Shown here piece by piece: positions 1-8,086 of a stretch of 64,000 nucleotides of DNA. The notes under the pieces are model-generated. The model was not told the DNA's origin, did no database searches, and saw only the letters and a program-made list of their open reading frames with translations. Within the stretch, counting starts at the first letter, position 1; each line of letters begins with the position of its first letter. This DNA is from Methylomonas sp. AM2-LC (GTDB lineage: Bacteria > Pseudomonadota > Gammaproteobacteria > Methylococcales > Methylomonadaceae). The stretch spans positions 1,426,001 to 1,490,000 of the forward strand of contig NZ_CP157005.1 of the NCBI RefSeq assembly GCF_039904985.1. The letters are read 5' to 3'. Position numbers and translations under genes: made by a program.

Positions 1-356
1 GTGACCACTGGGACATTAAGCTCTATGGCATAAGCGAGGTAACGGACATCCACTTTTGATGGACCTGGAAATTCGGTTTGTACATAATCCCAAATAAAGT
101 CAAAAGTCTGGGCAATTGACTGACGTTGATTCTTGCTGAGAGTGGGGGTAAGCTTGCGATTTTCAGTATATTCACTCTCTGTTATCCACGGAAACCTTGA
201 TACTAAGCGTCTATTGCTTAGTTCTTGATTGAGTTCTGGGATAATGTATAAACAATAGTGCTCTTCGCCAAAGGGTACAAATAATAACGGTCGTATCGTT
301 TTTGCCAGCCTTAAATAAGCATTTGTATCAACCAGAATCTTGGACTGCGGCGGCAT
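1..356 (-). CDS. PIN-domain protein, VapC-like toxin candidate (3' end outside window)
   Basis: The minus-strand reading frame starts at ATG 356-354 and stays open to base 1, giving about 118 residues with the C-terminus missing. The N-terminus reads MPPQSKILVDTNAYLRLAK, the first PIN-fold block with its metal-binding Asp. Near the truncated end, VDVRYLAYAIELNVPVVT looks like the later Asp / Ala-x-Ala / strand block of PIN nucleases. PIN proteins of this kind are usually RNases that act as toxins. Its ATG overlaps the TAA of the upstream XRE/ImmA gene (TAATG), so the two are translationally coupled, as in a toxin-antitoxin operon. RNase activity is inferred from the family. The protein is longer than a minimal VapC. 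Confidence 0.7.
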   Translation of the reverse strand, partial: MPPQSKILVDTNAYLRLAKTIRPLLFVPFGEEHYCLYIIPELNQELSNRRLVSRFPWITESEYTENRKLTPTLSKNQRQSIAQTFDFIWDYVQTEFPGPSKVDVRYLAYAIELNVPVV

Positions 357-1480
357 TAGCTTAGCTCTGAATATATGCTCTGGGCATCCAGTATCGGCAT
401 ATCAAGAATAGCTTGAATAAAACCAAAGCCTTTTTCTTGCTGTTTAAGATAGGTGCTTAAACTATCAAAAAATGGGGTTGAGAAAGCGTCTTTTACAGTT
501 TCTATATAGTGTTTAGCCGTAATGTTTTCGTTGTCAGTAAAAAGCAATTGGCTGACATTTTGATATTGATTGTTAAAAAGGCTAACCTTTGCATGTAGTG
601 TTTTTAATGCAATGGGTGGGTTATTCGTATAGTTAGCAAAAGCATTAACTTGATAAAAAATAGTGTAAGGTGAAATAGTTTCTTCTTCAGCAATTTTTTT
701 TATGGCTTGCCATCTTGTTGATTCTGTCTTACATTTTGAAATAATCTTGTATGCTTGCTTAGCCTTTATTTCTGGAAATAGTAACGTTGCGGCAAATGCG
801 TCAGCAAAGTCTTCACCTAATTCGCCTTTAAGATTAGGTGCTAAACAGTGTCCTAATTCATGAGCCATCCAAAATTTAAAATCATGAATATTGACATCAA
901 GATTAAGATATATCCAAGTCGTTTCCGAGTCTGGTAGATAAATATGTACTGCGTTCTCATGACGTTGCTTATTACCCCATAAAATCGGAATCAACACGGC
1001 TTGCAGTTCGTTAAAACGACGTATTAAATGCTGAAAATCTATTATTGCTTCAGGACTAACATGAATATCAGCTCGGACTTTTTCAACTACCTTTTGTAGA
1101 TAATCATAATCATTGATCGGATTTTTTAGAATTGGCGGCATTTCCAAGGTGTCAAACGGCAAATAGTTAGCCAAATGTTTAAGGAAGCGCCCCATTTCTT
1201 GGGCTTTTTCGATATGATGATCTTTCGTTTTTGTACCTTTCATTTTACGAAAAGCAACAACGGGTTCATATGTATTTTCTTTGATGACTAACTCATCAAA
1301 GTTTAGTGATAATTGTTTGCCAAGTTGCAATAATTTATTAGGTCTTGGAAATGCTTTATGACTTAGCCATTGAGAAACTGCCTCTTTCGAGACATCAAGC
1401 AGATTCGCTAACGCTGTTTGCGTTAGCCCATTATGGGTCATTTTTTGACTAATATTGTCTAGATTAAGTTTATTTTGCAT
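356..1480 (-). CDS. XRE-type HTH / ImmA-IrrE metallopeptidase fusion, antitoxin-like regulator
   Basis: Residues ~5-60 form an XRE helix-turn-helix (TQTALANLLDVSKEAVSQWL). The middle of the protein holds a COG2856/ImmA-IrrE zinc peptidase domain with the HELGH motif (MAHELGHCLAPN), followed by EDFADAFAATLLFP, which supplies the third ligand. Such fusions act as DNA-binding, protease-regulated repressors in mobile elements and toxin-antitoxin pairs. Here it directly precedes and overlaps a PIN-domain gene, so an antitoxin/autorepressor role is likely. An in-frame ATG lies at 1489, but it overlaps a near-perfect -10 box. I therefore take the second Met (1480, MQNKLNLDN) as the start, which leaves essentially no 5' leader. 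Confidence 0.8.
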   Translation of the reverse strand: MQNKLNLDNISQKMTHNGLTQTALANLLDVSKEAVSQWLSHKAFPRPNKLLQLGKQLSLNFDELVIKENTYEPVVAFRKMKGTKTKDHHIEKAQEMGRFLKHLANYLPFDTLEMPPILKNPINDYDYLQKVVEKVRADIHVSPEAIIDFQHLIRRFNELQAVLIPILWGNKQRHENAVHIYLPDSETTWIYLNLDVNIHDFKFWMAHELGHCLAPNLKGELGEDFADAFAATLLFPEIKAKQAYKIISKCKTESTRWQAIKKIAEEETISPYTIFYQVNAFANYTNNPPIALKTLHAKVSLFNNQYQNVSQLLFTDNENITAKHYIETVKDAFSTPFFDSLSTYLKQQEKGFGFIQAILDMPILDAQSIYSELS

Positions 1481-1518
1481 AAAAATCATTATAGATGTTG
1501 GTCAAGTTTAGTCAAGTT
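1481..1518 (-). promoter_or_regulatory. Promoter with overlapping direct-repeat operator, apparently leaderless
   Basis: On the minus strand a -35 box TTGACT (1515-1510) is followed after 16 nt by TATAAT (1493-1488). The predicted +1 is at 1481/1480, i.e. at the ATG of the XRE/ImmA gene, and no Shine-Dalgarno is visible. The octamer AACTTGAC occurs twice with a 10-bp period (1518-1511 and 1508-1501), covering the -35 and the spacer. This is a plausible autoregulatory operator for the XRE domain, read on one face of the helix. The remaining non-coding DNA up to 1701 shows nothing else I can support. Confidence 0.6.
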
Positions 1519-1701
1519 ATGGTGTTGTTTTTGAGTAAATACAAGGTGAAAATTAGAGTTTAGACGATTCAAGATTGGATTTTACGCTTATGCCAATGAA
1601 TTTATACACACAATGTTCTGTGTAATTTTGATGTAATCGCGCCAAGAATAGTACGGGTTTTTATAGAACAATGGGGATAACTGCTATGAGGCACTAACCT
1701 T

Positions 1702-1822
1702 AGGGAACTTCGAAAAACCTGGCTTTTGTGCTTCGACAGGCTCAGCACGAACGGTAGGCTATTGATATATAAATACCACTGTTCGCCCTGAGCTTGTCGA
1801 AGGGTGGTTTTTCGAAGCTCCC
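1702..1822 (+). repeat. ~120-bp palindromic repeat, copy A (MITE/REP-like)
   Basis: The element starts AGGGAACTTCGAAAAACC and ends GGTTTTTCGAAGCTCC, so its termini are inverted repeats. Inside are a second inverted pair (CTTCGACAGGCTCAGCACGA and CCTGAGCTTGTCGAAG) and an AT-rich centre. A near-identical copy lies in the opposite orientation at 2727-2846. There is no transposase, so it is a non-autonomous palindromic element. The 65-codon frame crossing it (1742-1939, minus) is not a gene. Confidence 0.85.
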
Positions 1823-2124
1823 CTTAATATATTTATTTAAATCAACAAAATAATAAGGGTATTTAGAATTATGCAGAAAAGGTAATCTGCTTACTCCTAA
1901 GGGGCGGGTCGTACGTTCAAATTGTATCCGGGACGCCATTTAAATCAATGACCCTTTGGTGCCTTCCCACAACACGCTAAACCTTAAGTTAGGCTGCGTT
2001 TCGCCGTTCTCTTAAGTAACGTATCAATATAATTTTATATTCTATTCGAGATTATCTTTTACTATTAAAGCTGTAAGGCATTGAAAAATAATGGTTTATG
2101 TTGGAGTATTAAAGATCCTGAAAT

Positions 2125-2662
2125 ATGCCTTTACAGAAAATAATACCCATGCCTGAATTTAATCACCATGAATTATCCTTGCTCAACCCCGCATTCGAAT
2201 CCCTATTGGTGGATGTATTGACGGAGTTGGAGCATTTACGGCGTTTGCAGTTGGGGGGTACAACCCTTCCACAGGTATTTTTTCAACTGAAAGCGATTTT
2301 TCACATGCTGGAGAGCTTGGGTTCTGTGCGTATTGAGGGCAATCATGCAACGTTGGTGGATTATGTAGAAAGCAAGCTGGAGGGGGGCTGCAAAATCCTA
2401 CCGATCAATTACGTGAAATGACCAATATTGAAGTCGCTATGGCGTATATTGAAGAACATTTCCATAGTGGTGATGAGCTTAGCGAATTTTTTATTCGTGA
2501 ACTGCATAGTATTACCGTTACAGAATTGGAGCGTGAAGGTGATGCAATACCTGGAGCCTATCGACAAACCTTGTCAGAATAGCTCAATCAGAGCATTTAC
2601 CGCCAGACGCAATGCGAATGCCAGATTACATGCGTGAGTTGGTAGAAACCAATGAAATTTAA
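2125..2662 (+). pseudogene. Fic/DOC-family protein, N-terminal remnant with two frameshifts
   Basis: The first frame (2125-2421) has the Fic N-terminal helical region: [34 protein letters not shown] and [19 protein letters not shown]. Past a run of six G (2382-2387) the homology continues in another frame ([43 protein letters not shown]). After about 2565 it shifts again ([20 protein letters not shown]), ending at TAA 2662. The HPFxDGNGR AMPylation motif is never reached, so the protein cannot be an active Fic enzyme. Gain of one G in the G run would repair the first shift. The remnant sits between two inverted copies of a palindromic repeat. Confidence 0.85.
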
Positions 2663-2726
2663 GTTTAAATAATACAATTTAATTTTTGTAGTTGGAACAT
2701 TTTGTAATCACTGCAAGCATCTATAG

Positions 2727-2846
2727 TGTACTTCGAAAAACCAACCTTCGACAAGCTCAGGGCGAACGGTGGTATTTATGTATCAATAACTTATCGTTCG
2801 TGCTGAGCCTATTTAAGCACAAAAGCCAGGTTTTTCGAAGTTCCCT
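2727..2846 (-). repeat. ~120-bp palindromic repeat, copy B (inverted relative to copy A)
   Basis: The reverse complement matches copy A (1702-1822) nearly base for base, including AGGGAACTTCGAAAAACC at one end and the CCCTGAGCTTGTCGAAGG block. Differences cluster in the middle and in one inner arm. Its outer end coincides with the TAG stop of the DUF882 gene, so that gene and the element share their boundary. About 900 bp, containing the decayed fic gene, lie between the two copies. Confidence 0.85.
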
Positions 2847-3780
2847 ATAGTGTCCAGTTTCTGAATGTCCCTGTGTCTAAGTGGATAAAGTTAGATTCTG
2901 GATAATAGCCAACGCCGCCTCGATGCATAGCCAGTGCAGCATTGTGGATACGACTTAGACTGTAACGCTCGATACGAATATCGATTGCCCGACCGTGAAT
3001 ATGGAAACTATTATTTGCTACGCCAACACTTTCGGCATGCAGTTTTGCATTAGTCAACGGTGATCGATAACCGCAAACTATATCAAACGGTTGCTTTAAC
3101 CCCAGCATTTGCTTTATTTCATGTAATTGATCCAAGAGTTCGGGGTCGATAGGGTGTACTTCGCCAGAGTGGTGGTCACGTAGCAAAAAGCTTATTTCGT
3201 TTAGTGCATCGTCCAGATAACGGCCTTGTTCATAATAAGTCAGGCTTAATTTGTCGCCTGTATGCGGATTTTGAAATGCCAATGAGCGCTGCGTGATCAA
3301 CTGTACGTGATCCTTTTGTAGCACAGAATTTGAGGCTGAGTTACTCATCGAAGTTTTTGCTCTGGGTTGAATAATCGAGTGCGATCTGCCGTTCTCAACC
3401 TGAGTATGGTTTTTATTCGGTGGTACCTGAGTTTTACTGTTGTAAACAGTCTTTACTCGGTTGTTGTGTTGTGCATGAGGGTGATCCGCACCAGAGACAT
3501 TCAAGTGCTTTTGTTCGGAAGTTGCCTTTTTACTGCTAGAGGTTGCAATTCTGCTGGCATTATTCGCTTGTTGAGTTGTGTGTTTAGGTAATCGCACCGC
3601 TTTTTTGGCCGCTTGATGGTTTATTTTAGTATTCTCAGCGGTATTTTTCGCAGCTTGCACAACATTCGGCAACGCTATCGACGCAGCCACCCCAAAAGCC
3701 AGGCGACTAAAAAAGTTTCGTCGAGCGACTATAGTTTCGTTTTGCGGATGTATATTACATTCTTTAGTAGATCTAAACAT
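2845..3780 (-). CDS. Tat-exported DUF882/M15-like murein endopeptidase (MepK/YcbK type)
   Basis: This is a 311-residue protein. Residues ~20-45 are a Tat signal (ARRNFFSRLAFGVAASIALP, then an AxA-like site). Residues ~45-165 are a low-complexity linker rich in Lys, Ser, Asn, His and Gln. The last ~140 residues are the DUF882 peptidase domain, with FDIVCGYRSP, SFHIHGRAIDIRI and NFIHLDTGTFRNW supplying the His/Asp zinc ligands and catalytic His of LAS peptidases. Family members cut peptidoglycan cross-links in the periplasm. The linker makes it much longer than E. coli MepK (about 180 aa). The stop codon lies at the edge of a palindromic repeat, but the domain ends about where relatives end. 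Upstream 3781-4066 shows nothing recognisable. Confidence 0.85.
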   Translation of the reverse strand: MFRSTKECNIHPQNETIVARRNFFSRLAFGVAASIALPNVVQAAKNTAENTKINHQAAKKAVRLPKHTTQQANNASRIATSSSKKATSEQKHLNVSGADHPHAQHNNRVKTVYNSKTQVPPNKNHTQVENGRSHSIIQPRAKTSMSNSASNSVLQKDHVQLITQRSLAFQNPHTGDKLSLTYYEQGRYLDDALNEISFLLRDHHSGEVHPIDPELLDQLHEIKQMLGLKQPFDIVCGYRSPLTNAKLHAESVGVANNSFHIHGRAIDIRIERYSLSRIHNAALAMHRGGVGYYPESNFIHLDTGTFRNWTL

Positions 3781-4066
3781 TCATTGCTTCCCTATTCAAC
3801 ATCATTCCGATAGTGATTATTTTTTGAAGATTTTAAAATCGATTGAATCGGATTTATAACCTGATTTACGTTAATCTGTAGATTGACTTTTGCTTTATTG
3901 ATATCCAGTCGTATTGTGCGACAAAGGCTTAAGTTTAAAGTAATAGTCATTGCTCAGAGTATTGTTCATGCATATGCAAGTGCTAATAATTTTGGCTTTT
4001 GATATTGATTAGCTGACTATTATACTTTTAAGAATTGATTCTGAGTAATTACTAACAATAAAAGAT

Positions 4067-4615
4067 TTATTTAGGTCGTTTGTCATTAGGATACCAAAAT
4101 TGTGAATGGCATTGTTCGCAGGCGTGTTCCACATCACCACCCGCTTTTTCCAATTCATCCGCATTTTTTTTATCAATCGCTGCCAGGACCAATTCTGTAG
4201 CATTTTGTAGTGAATGTACACGTTGAACATAATCTTCGCGATTGCTTTCGATAAGTTTTTGAATATCTTGCGAATTGAGTTCTGCGCCACCAGAAGAGGT
4301 GTTGGCATTCTGATGCGCTACAATTCGGTTTTCTATCAACAATAGGTTGCCCGCTTCGGCTAGGGTGAGCGCGTGTTGTCTAAGTTGTTCCCATTCTTCG
4401 TCCGTCTCGGGACGGTGTTCTTGCGTACCTTCTGCGGTGCTAACAGAGGATACGGCGTTCCAGACAAAATCGACATTCGGATCGATAATTGACTGCATGA
4501 TATCTTGCAGTGTGGCGATGGGTTTGAATAGCGTTGCCGACGGCGGAGACGATTGGGAACAGGCGGCCAGCAATGCGGCAAATGGAATGGCTGGAAAAAT
4601 CTGTTTTATTTTCAA
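4067..4615 (-). CDS. Haem c-binding lipoprotein, cytochrome c'-like fold
   Basis: I start this at TTG 4615, preceded by a Shine-Dalgarno-like AGAGA. That gives 182 residues beginning with a textbook lipoprotein signal, FAALLAAC, lipobox Cys at 19. ATGs at 4672 and 4717 would add an N-terminus that runs into the upstream gene and buries the signal peptide. The body is helical and the single haem motif CEQCH lies 12 residues from the end, the layout of class II cytochromes (four-helix cytochrome c'). It is the last gene of a minus-strand cassette with two DUF6644 membrane proteins and three exported proteins, and probably carries or buffers electrons for it at a membrane face. Confidence 0.7.
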   Translation of the reverse strand: MKIKQIFPAIPFAALLAACSQSSPPSATLFKPIATLQDIMQSIIDPNVDFVWNAVSSVSTAEGTQEHRPETDEEWEQLRQHALTLAEAGNLLLIENRIVAHQNANTSSGGAELNSQDIQKLIESNREDYVQRVHSLQNATELVLAAIDKKNADELEKAGGDVEHACEQCHSQFWYPNDKRPK

Positions 4616-4676
4616 AGTAATATCTCTAAATGTGGGGAGATTGGTTATCGTTTCTTGGCTGATAATTGGCATTAAA

Positions 4677-5150
4677 TTAAAAAAATCCGATAAAACGTCC
4701 GGCGAAAGCCACACCAAACCATAGGCTCAAGCTGAGTAACGCGGTGAGTTTGGATGCAATGGAATTTGGCATATCCGCTAGGCTAATGTTGCGGAATACC
4801 GTCAAATGAATTAGCAGGGTCAGTCCAAGCAGAATGAACTTGATCCAGAAGAATTCATTGGGATAGTAGCTAGTGGCCGCAGGTATAAAAATCAGCAGGC
4901 CTGATATAACGAGTAATCCTAATCCGGCCCATATAAAACCAGAGGTTGCACGGTAGAGTCTGGTAAGCGATTGGTTGTGCAAGCCAAGTCCCAGTAAACG
5001 CAGGCTCACCAGTATGACAGACGAAAGCACTAGCAGCATGCCGAGGATATGTGCCAGTTCGATGGCGGCGCAAAAAAGGTGATCCAGACCGCCGATTGCC
5101 CGGCCTATACTGCTGGTCTGTATGATTTTGAATATTTCAAATGTAGACAT
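4677..5150 (-). CDS. DUF6644-like four-helix membrane protein
   Basis: It has 157 residues and four predicted membrane helices at about 28-50, 65-88, 95-115 and 132-155. Signature pieces are LDHLFCAAIELAHILGMLL (His and Glu in helix 1), SGFIWAGLGLLVISGLLIF and FFWIKFILLGLTLL. The pattern matches the DUF6644 family, inner-membrane proteins of unknown function whose conserved helix-embedded His could ligate haem or metal (inference). It is a diverged paralogue of the next gene upstream (5187-5684), with only 36 bp between them, so a heterodimer is possible. The predicted cassette order is DUF6152 first, this gene fifth, the haem lipoprotein last. Confidence 0.65.
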   Translation of the reverse strand: MSTFEIFKIIQTSSIGRAIGGLDHLFCAAIELAHILGMLLVLSSVILVSLRLLGLGLHNQSLTRLYRATSGFIWAGLGLLVISGLLIFIPAATSYYPNEFFWIKFILLGLTLLIHLTVFRNISLADMPNSIASKLTALLSLSLWFGVAFAGRFIGFF

Positions 5151-5186
5151 GACGTGCTTTCCTTAATATAACCCCAGTAATGGGTG

Positions 5187-5684
5187 TTATTGGTAACTTA
5201 AATATGGGATCAGGCGGCCGGCAATTACAACCAGACTCCACAAGGTTAGCGAGGTAATGCCTGCGATGCGAACACCTTTGGGTAAAATTGATTGTGTACT
5301 CCATTCGTTAACACGCCGTCCCCAGCGATATTCAAACCACCCCGCATTAAGACCTGCCAGGGCAATGAAAATCAATTTATAGATAAACACTGTAAGCAGA
5401 ATGATTTTGGAGGCCGCCGCAATAAACAGCAAAATGCCAGTAGCAATGGTGGTGGCAAAGCCGCCTAACAACCAGGGTCTGAGCGGCTGCATGATATTCT
5501 CGACTGCTACATCCGCTAAAAAATAGCCCATTAGTCGCAAGTCAACGAACAAAATCAGGCCAACAGATAAGCTTAGTCCAATCAGGTGTAGGCCTTCTAT
5601 GATAGGAAATGCGTACACGGATTCACGCAGCCCCGTACCTATTTCAGAATCGTAGAGTAATTGAGAAAATTCGATTAGCGTCAT
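5187..5684 (-). CDS. DUF6644-family membrane protein
   Basis: It has 165 residues and four predicted membrane helices. The N-terminal half reads IGTGLRESVYAFPIIEGLHL followed by LFVDLRLMGYFL, the hallmark layout of DUF6644 (short amphipathic start, E-x-L-H in helix 1, VDLRL in the loop of helix 2). Then come a LLGGFATTIATGILLF helix and an IYKLIFIALAGLNAGWFEYR helix. The molecular role is unknown in the literature I can recall. Together with the 4677-5150 paralogue and a haem lipoprotein it could form a small membrane electron-transfer unit (inference). Confidence 0.7.
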   Translation of the reverse strand: MTLIEFSQLLYDSEIGTGLRESVYAFPIIEGLHLIGLSLSVGLILFVDLRLMGYFLADVAVENIMQPLRPWLLGGFATTIATGILLFIAAASKIILLTVFIYKLIFIALAGLNAGWFEYRWGRRVNEWSTQSILPKGVRIAGITSLTLWSLVVIAGRLIPYLSYQ

Positions 5685-5766
5685 ATTTTCTGCCGTATGG
5701 GATTTGTCGCATGCCGCTTAGACGAGCCGATATTGTGTAATAGGATATTGAACAAGGACAGCATGC

Positions 5767-6783
5767 TTATTTTTTTCCTTCTTCCGCGACCAAGCCAAAT
5801 CCGCCATTGTTTTCTGCGCAAATGCGTTCATACTGATCAAGGATGATTTCTTTGCCTGCATGCGTGGCGGGTTCTACCTCGAAATGCCAGCCATTGGGCT
5901 TGTCTTTTTCGGTCCACTTGCGGGCGGGAATTGTGATAGTGAATGGTCGGGTATAAACGCTAGGATCGGTCAATTCCGCTTCGTAATTATAACGGTCGCG
6001 TTGCTCATTGCTAAAAATGTAGCGTTCCTGAATATGGCCGTTTTCACTGATGAATTCGCCAGAGCGGCCAAACAAAGCTTTGCCGTTGTGATTGGCGACA
6101 TCTACCACTAAGGTATTGCCTTCCCAATGGCCGCGTGAGTCGCCATTCCATAGTTTTATGCTCTCCGGCAAATGTGGTTTGTCACCCAGATGAATGATAC
6201 GCGTGCCAGAGTTGAACAAAAACACTACATAGCCAGGATATTGATTGATTTCATAGCCATGCCAATACAGCGATTTGGGTACACCGGCTGGCGCACAACG
6301 TGCTAAAGGTTCAATGTATTGAGGTTTGATTGGGTTATTGAAATTTGCCTGAAACTCTTTAACTTTCTCCAATGCCCAGGGTTGGAAAGGCACTTGCCCA
6401 TCTCCAGGATCACTAACGCGGCTGGGTGCGCGTTGCTCTCGCGGACCTTTAGCTCGACGATTGGGATTGGGGTCGTTGGGGATGCCGCCTTGCGGGTCGG
6501 TAAAATTATCATGGTTAGCGATGGTGTTTGACCAATGGCCTTGTACGTCCGGTTGTCCATCTGCCAAGCGTGGGCCGGTCCATTTGCCCGAGCTAATCGC
6601 AGCAAAACTGTGTTCCTGCTGAATTCCGGGGCCGCCTAAGCTTAGCGGTCTTTGCGTAGCGGCTGGCTCCGTAGTCGGTTTCTTGATATCTTCTGCCGCC
6701 ATACCTATCATAGGCGTGATTAGCAGTATTGCTGCTATTGCTTCCGACAGGCCTATAAGTAGATGAATCTTACTGTGGTTCAT
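5767..6783 (-). CDS. Exported protein of the DSRxHWEGxTLxVDV family, unknown function (long form)
   Basis: The gene begins MNHSKIHLLIGLSEAIAAIL at ATG 6783, 5 nt after a GAGG ribosome-binding site. A signal peptide (~1-29) ends at GMAA, followed by a variable linker. The C-terminal ~180 residues contain NSGTRIIHLGDKPHLP, DSRGHWEGNTLVVDVANHNG, ERYIFSNEQRDRYNYEAEL and DPSVYTRPFTITIPARKW. The same blocks recur in the adjacent 6815-7624 protein, so the two are paralogues. This repeated-strand family is common near DUF6152 and DUF6644 genes in soil and aquatic bacteria, with no established activity I can name. The strand-rich make-up and Trp-Glu-Gly-Asp turns suggest a beta-sandwich that binds a small ligand or polymer (inference). 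The protein has 338 residues. Confidence 0.6.
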   Translation of the reverse strand: MNHSKIHLLIGLSEAIAAILLITPMIGMAAEDIKKPTTEPAATQRPLSLGGPGIQQEHSFAAISSGKWTGPRLADGQPDVQGHWSNTIANHDNFTDPQGGIPNDPNPNRRAKGPREQRAPSRVSDPGDGQVPFQPWALEKVKEFQANFNNPIKPQYIEPLARCAPAGVPKSLYWHGYEINQYPGYVVFLFNSGTRIIHLGDKPHLPESIKLWNGDSRGHWEGNTLVVDVANHNGKALFGRSGEFISENGHIQERYIFSNEQRDRYNYEAELTDPSVYTRPFTITIPARKWTEKDKPNGWHFEVEPATHAGKEIILDQYERICAENNGGFGLVAEEGKK

Positions 6784-6814
6784 ATAATCCTCAAAATGTG
6801 TTCGATAGAATTCA

Positions 6815-7624
6815 TCATTGTGCGCCGGGCTTTGGCGGATAATATTGGTCGTAATCCAGCGTAAAGCGGTAATCTTCTATTAGCTGAAAGTCTTTTTCCC
6901 GGTGTCTGTGTAGAATTACATCGATATCCCATGGCCTGCTAAATACATTGGGATCTTCAATCGTGGCCTTGTACTCGATAGTATTGGCATCCAGAAAAGT
7001 CCATTTTTCGATGACATGCAGTGCATCACTATGAAAGTTGCCAGCATGGTCAAACCATGTTTTATCATTAAAGTGTTTAACATCAACGATTAGCGTGTCG
7101 CCCTCCCAATGAGCTCTTGAATCACCAAGCCACCAGTCATAAGGATCTTTGGGGTGATCTGTTCCGTCGGTATGAATGCTTCGTACCGAGTGTCCAAACT
7201 GATGCACCAGAGTCAGATCTTGTTTGCGTTGGAAAATCTGAAACGGTTCTGGATAGTAAATGCCGCGCGGTACACCTAAGGTATAGCCTTTTAAAGCGGG
7301 ATCGTTAGTAGTGCGGGCAGCGAAGTTTTTCTGCTTTTGTTCCAGAGCTTTTGGCAGATAGGGAATAAATTTCCCTTCTACGATACCTGCGCTTGGCGGA
7401 GCATCGGCACGATTGCCATGCGGCTCAAGATCGTAGTCGGCGGCGCTGGTGGTTTGCCAGATACCTGAGAAATCGGGTTTGCCGTTGGCTAAACGTGGAA
7501 TTTTTTTGTCTGCCGCTGAAACAATGCTGGTCCATAGCATTGACAGTATAAAACTGGCAGCTAGTAGCCGCATAATGCCGAGGCAGGCGTTATGTGACGA
7601 TGGTTTCATCGATAGTATATTCAA
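6815..7624 (-). CDS. Exported protein of the DSRxHWEGxTLxVDV family, unknown function (short form)
   Basis: Translation most likely starts at TTG 7624, which has GGAG 8 nt upstream; internal ATGs have poorer sites. A signal peptide covers ~1-38 (AASFILSMLWTSIVSA). RLANGKPDFSGIWQTT is the N-terminal block of the family. It is followed by QFGHSVRSIHTDG, DSRAHWEGDTLIVDVKHFND, EKWTFLDANTIEYKATIEDP and FSRPWDIDVIL, parallel to the downstream paralogue (5767-6783), which lies 31 bp away. Length is 269 residues. Two copies side by side with DUF6152 and two DUF6644 proteins suggest a multi-component exported system. No catalytic motif is recognisable. Confidence 0.6.
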   Translation of the reverse strand: MNILSMKPSSHNACLGIMRLLAASFILSMLWTSIVSAADKKIPRLANGKPDFSGIWQTTSAADYDLEPHGNRADAPPSAGIVEGKFIPYLPKALEQKQKNFAARTTNDPALKGYTLGVPRGIYYPEPFQIFQRKQDLTLVHQFGHSVRSIHTDGTDHPKDPYDWWLGDSRAHWEGDTLIVDVKHFNDKTWFDHAGNFHSDALHVIEKWTFLDANTIEYKATIEDPNVFSRPWDIDVILHRHREKDFQLIEDYRFTLDYDQYYPPKPGAQ

Positions 7625-7663
7625 GTAATGTTCTCCTTGTGTAACGAATCAGTTACGGTTCGT

Positions 7664-8086
7664 TTATTGTGCTGCTGGCTGAGCACCGGGCGCATCCTGT
7701 GCGCCACCCGTTTTAACACTTCTACCATCTGCCAGTATGGTGGTGACAGCATAGCCGAAACTTTTGCCATTTTTGGCACGAAAGCCCTGAATGCTGACTT
7801 CGCTGCCAATCGGTAGGCTGGCTTTAGTGATACCTTTTTCTTTCAAACTGAATGGGGCGCCGAATTCAAATCCCCAATTAGCAACACTGCCGTCATTTTG
7901 TTTAACATCTAGATATAGCCAGCTATGTGGATTAACCAGTTCCAGTTTAGTGACAACGCCTTTCAATTCAATCGGCTGCTCTGCATCAAATTCCGCTGAG
8001 AAGGCATGATGAGCCTGTGCTGGAACCACATGGCAGAAAGCAGTCATTAATGCAAGAATGCCAAATAACTTGCTGTTTGTACGCAT
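7664..8086 (-). CDS. DUF6152-family exported protein
   Basis: It has 140 residues, with a signal peptide of about 25 (LMTAFCHVVPAQAHHAFSAE). The mature protein begins with the diagnostic HHAFSAEFD and continues IELKGVVTKLELVNPHSWLYLDV and WGFEFGAPFSLKEKGI, then an OB-fold-like GSEVSIQGFRAKNG. These are the DUF6152 landmarks (N-terminal His-His, NPHSW). The paired His could bind a metal (inference). The start ATG has GGAG 6 nt upstream. It is the first gene of the minus-strand cassette that runs to 4067, with a candidate sigma-54 promoter about 310 bp upstream. Confidence 0.75.
   Translation of the reverse strand: MRTNSKLFGILALMTAFCHVVPAQAHHAFSAEFDAEQPIELKGVVTKLELVNPHSWLYLDVKQNDGSVANWGFEFGAPFSLKEKGITKASLPIGSEVSIQGFRAKNGKSFGYAVTTILADGRSVKTGGAQDAPGAQPAAQ

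Noticed and set aside
1742..1939. 65-codon minus-strand frame
   Set aside because: It runs through palindromic repeat A and has no ribosome-binding site or family resemblance.
1702..2846. Composite transposon
   Set aside because: The flanking copies encode nothing, no transposase is present, and target duplications cannot be identified.
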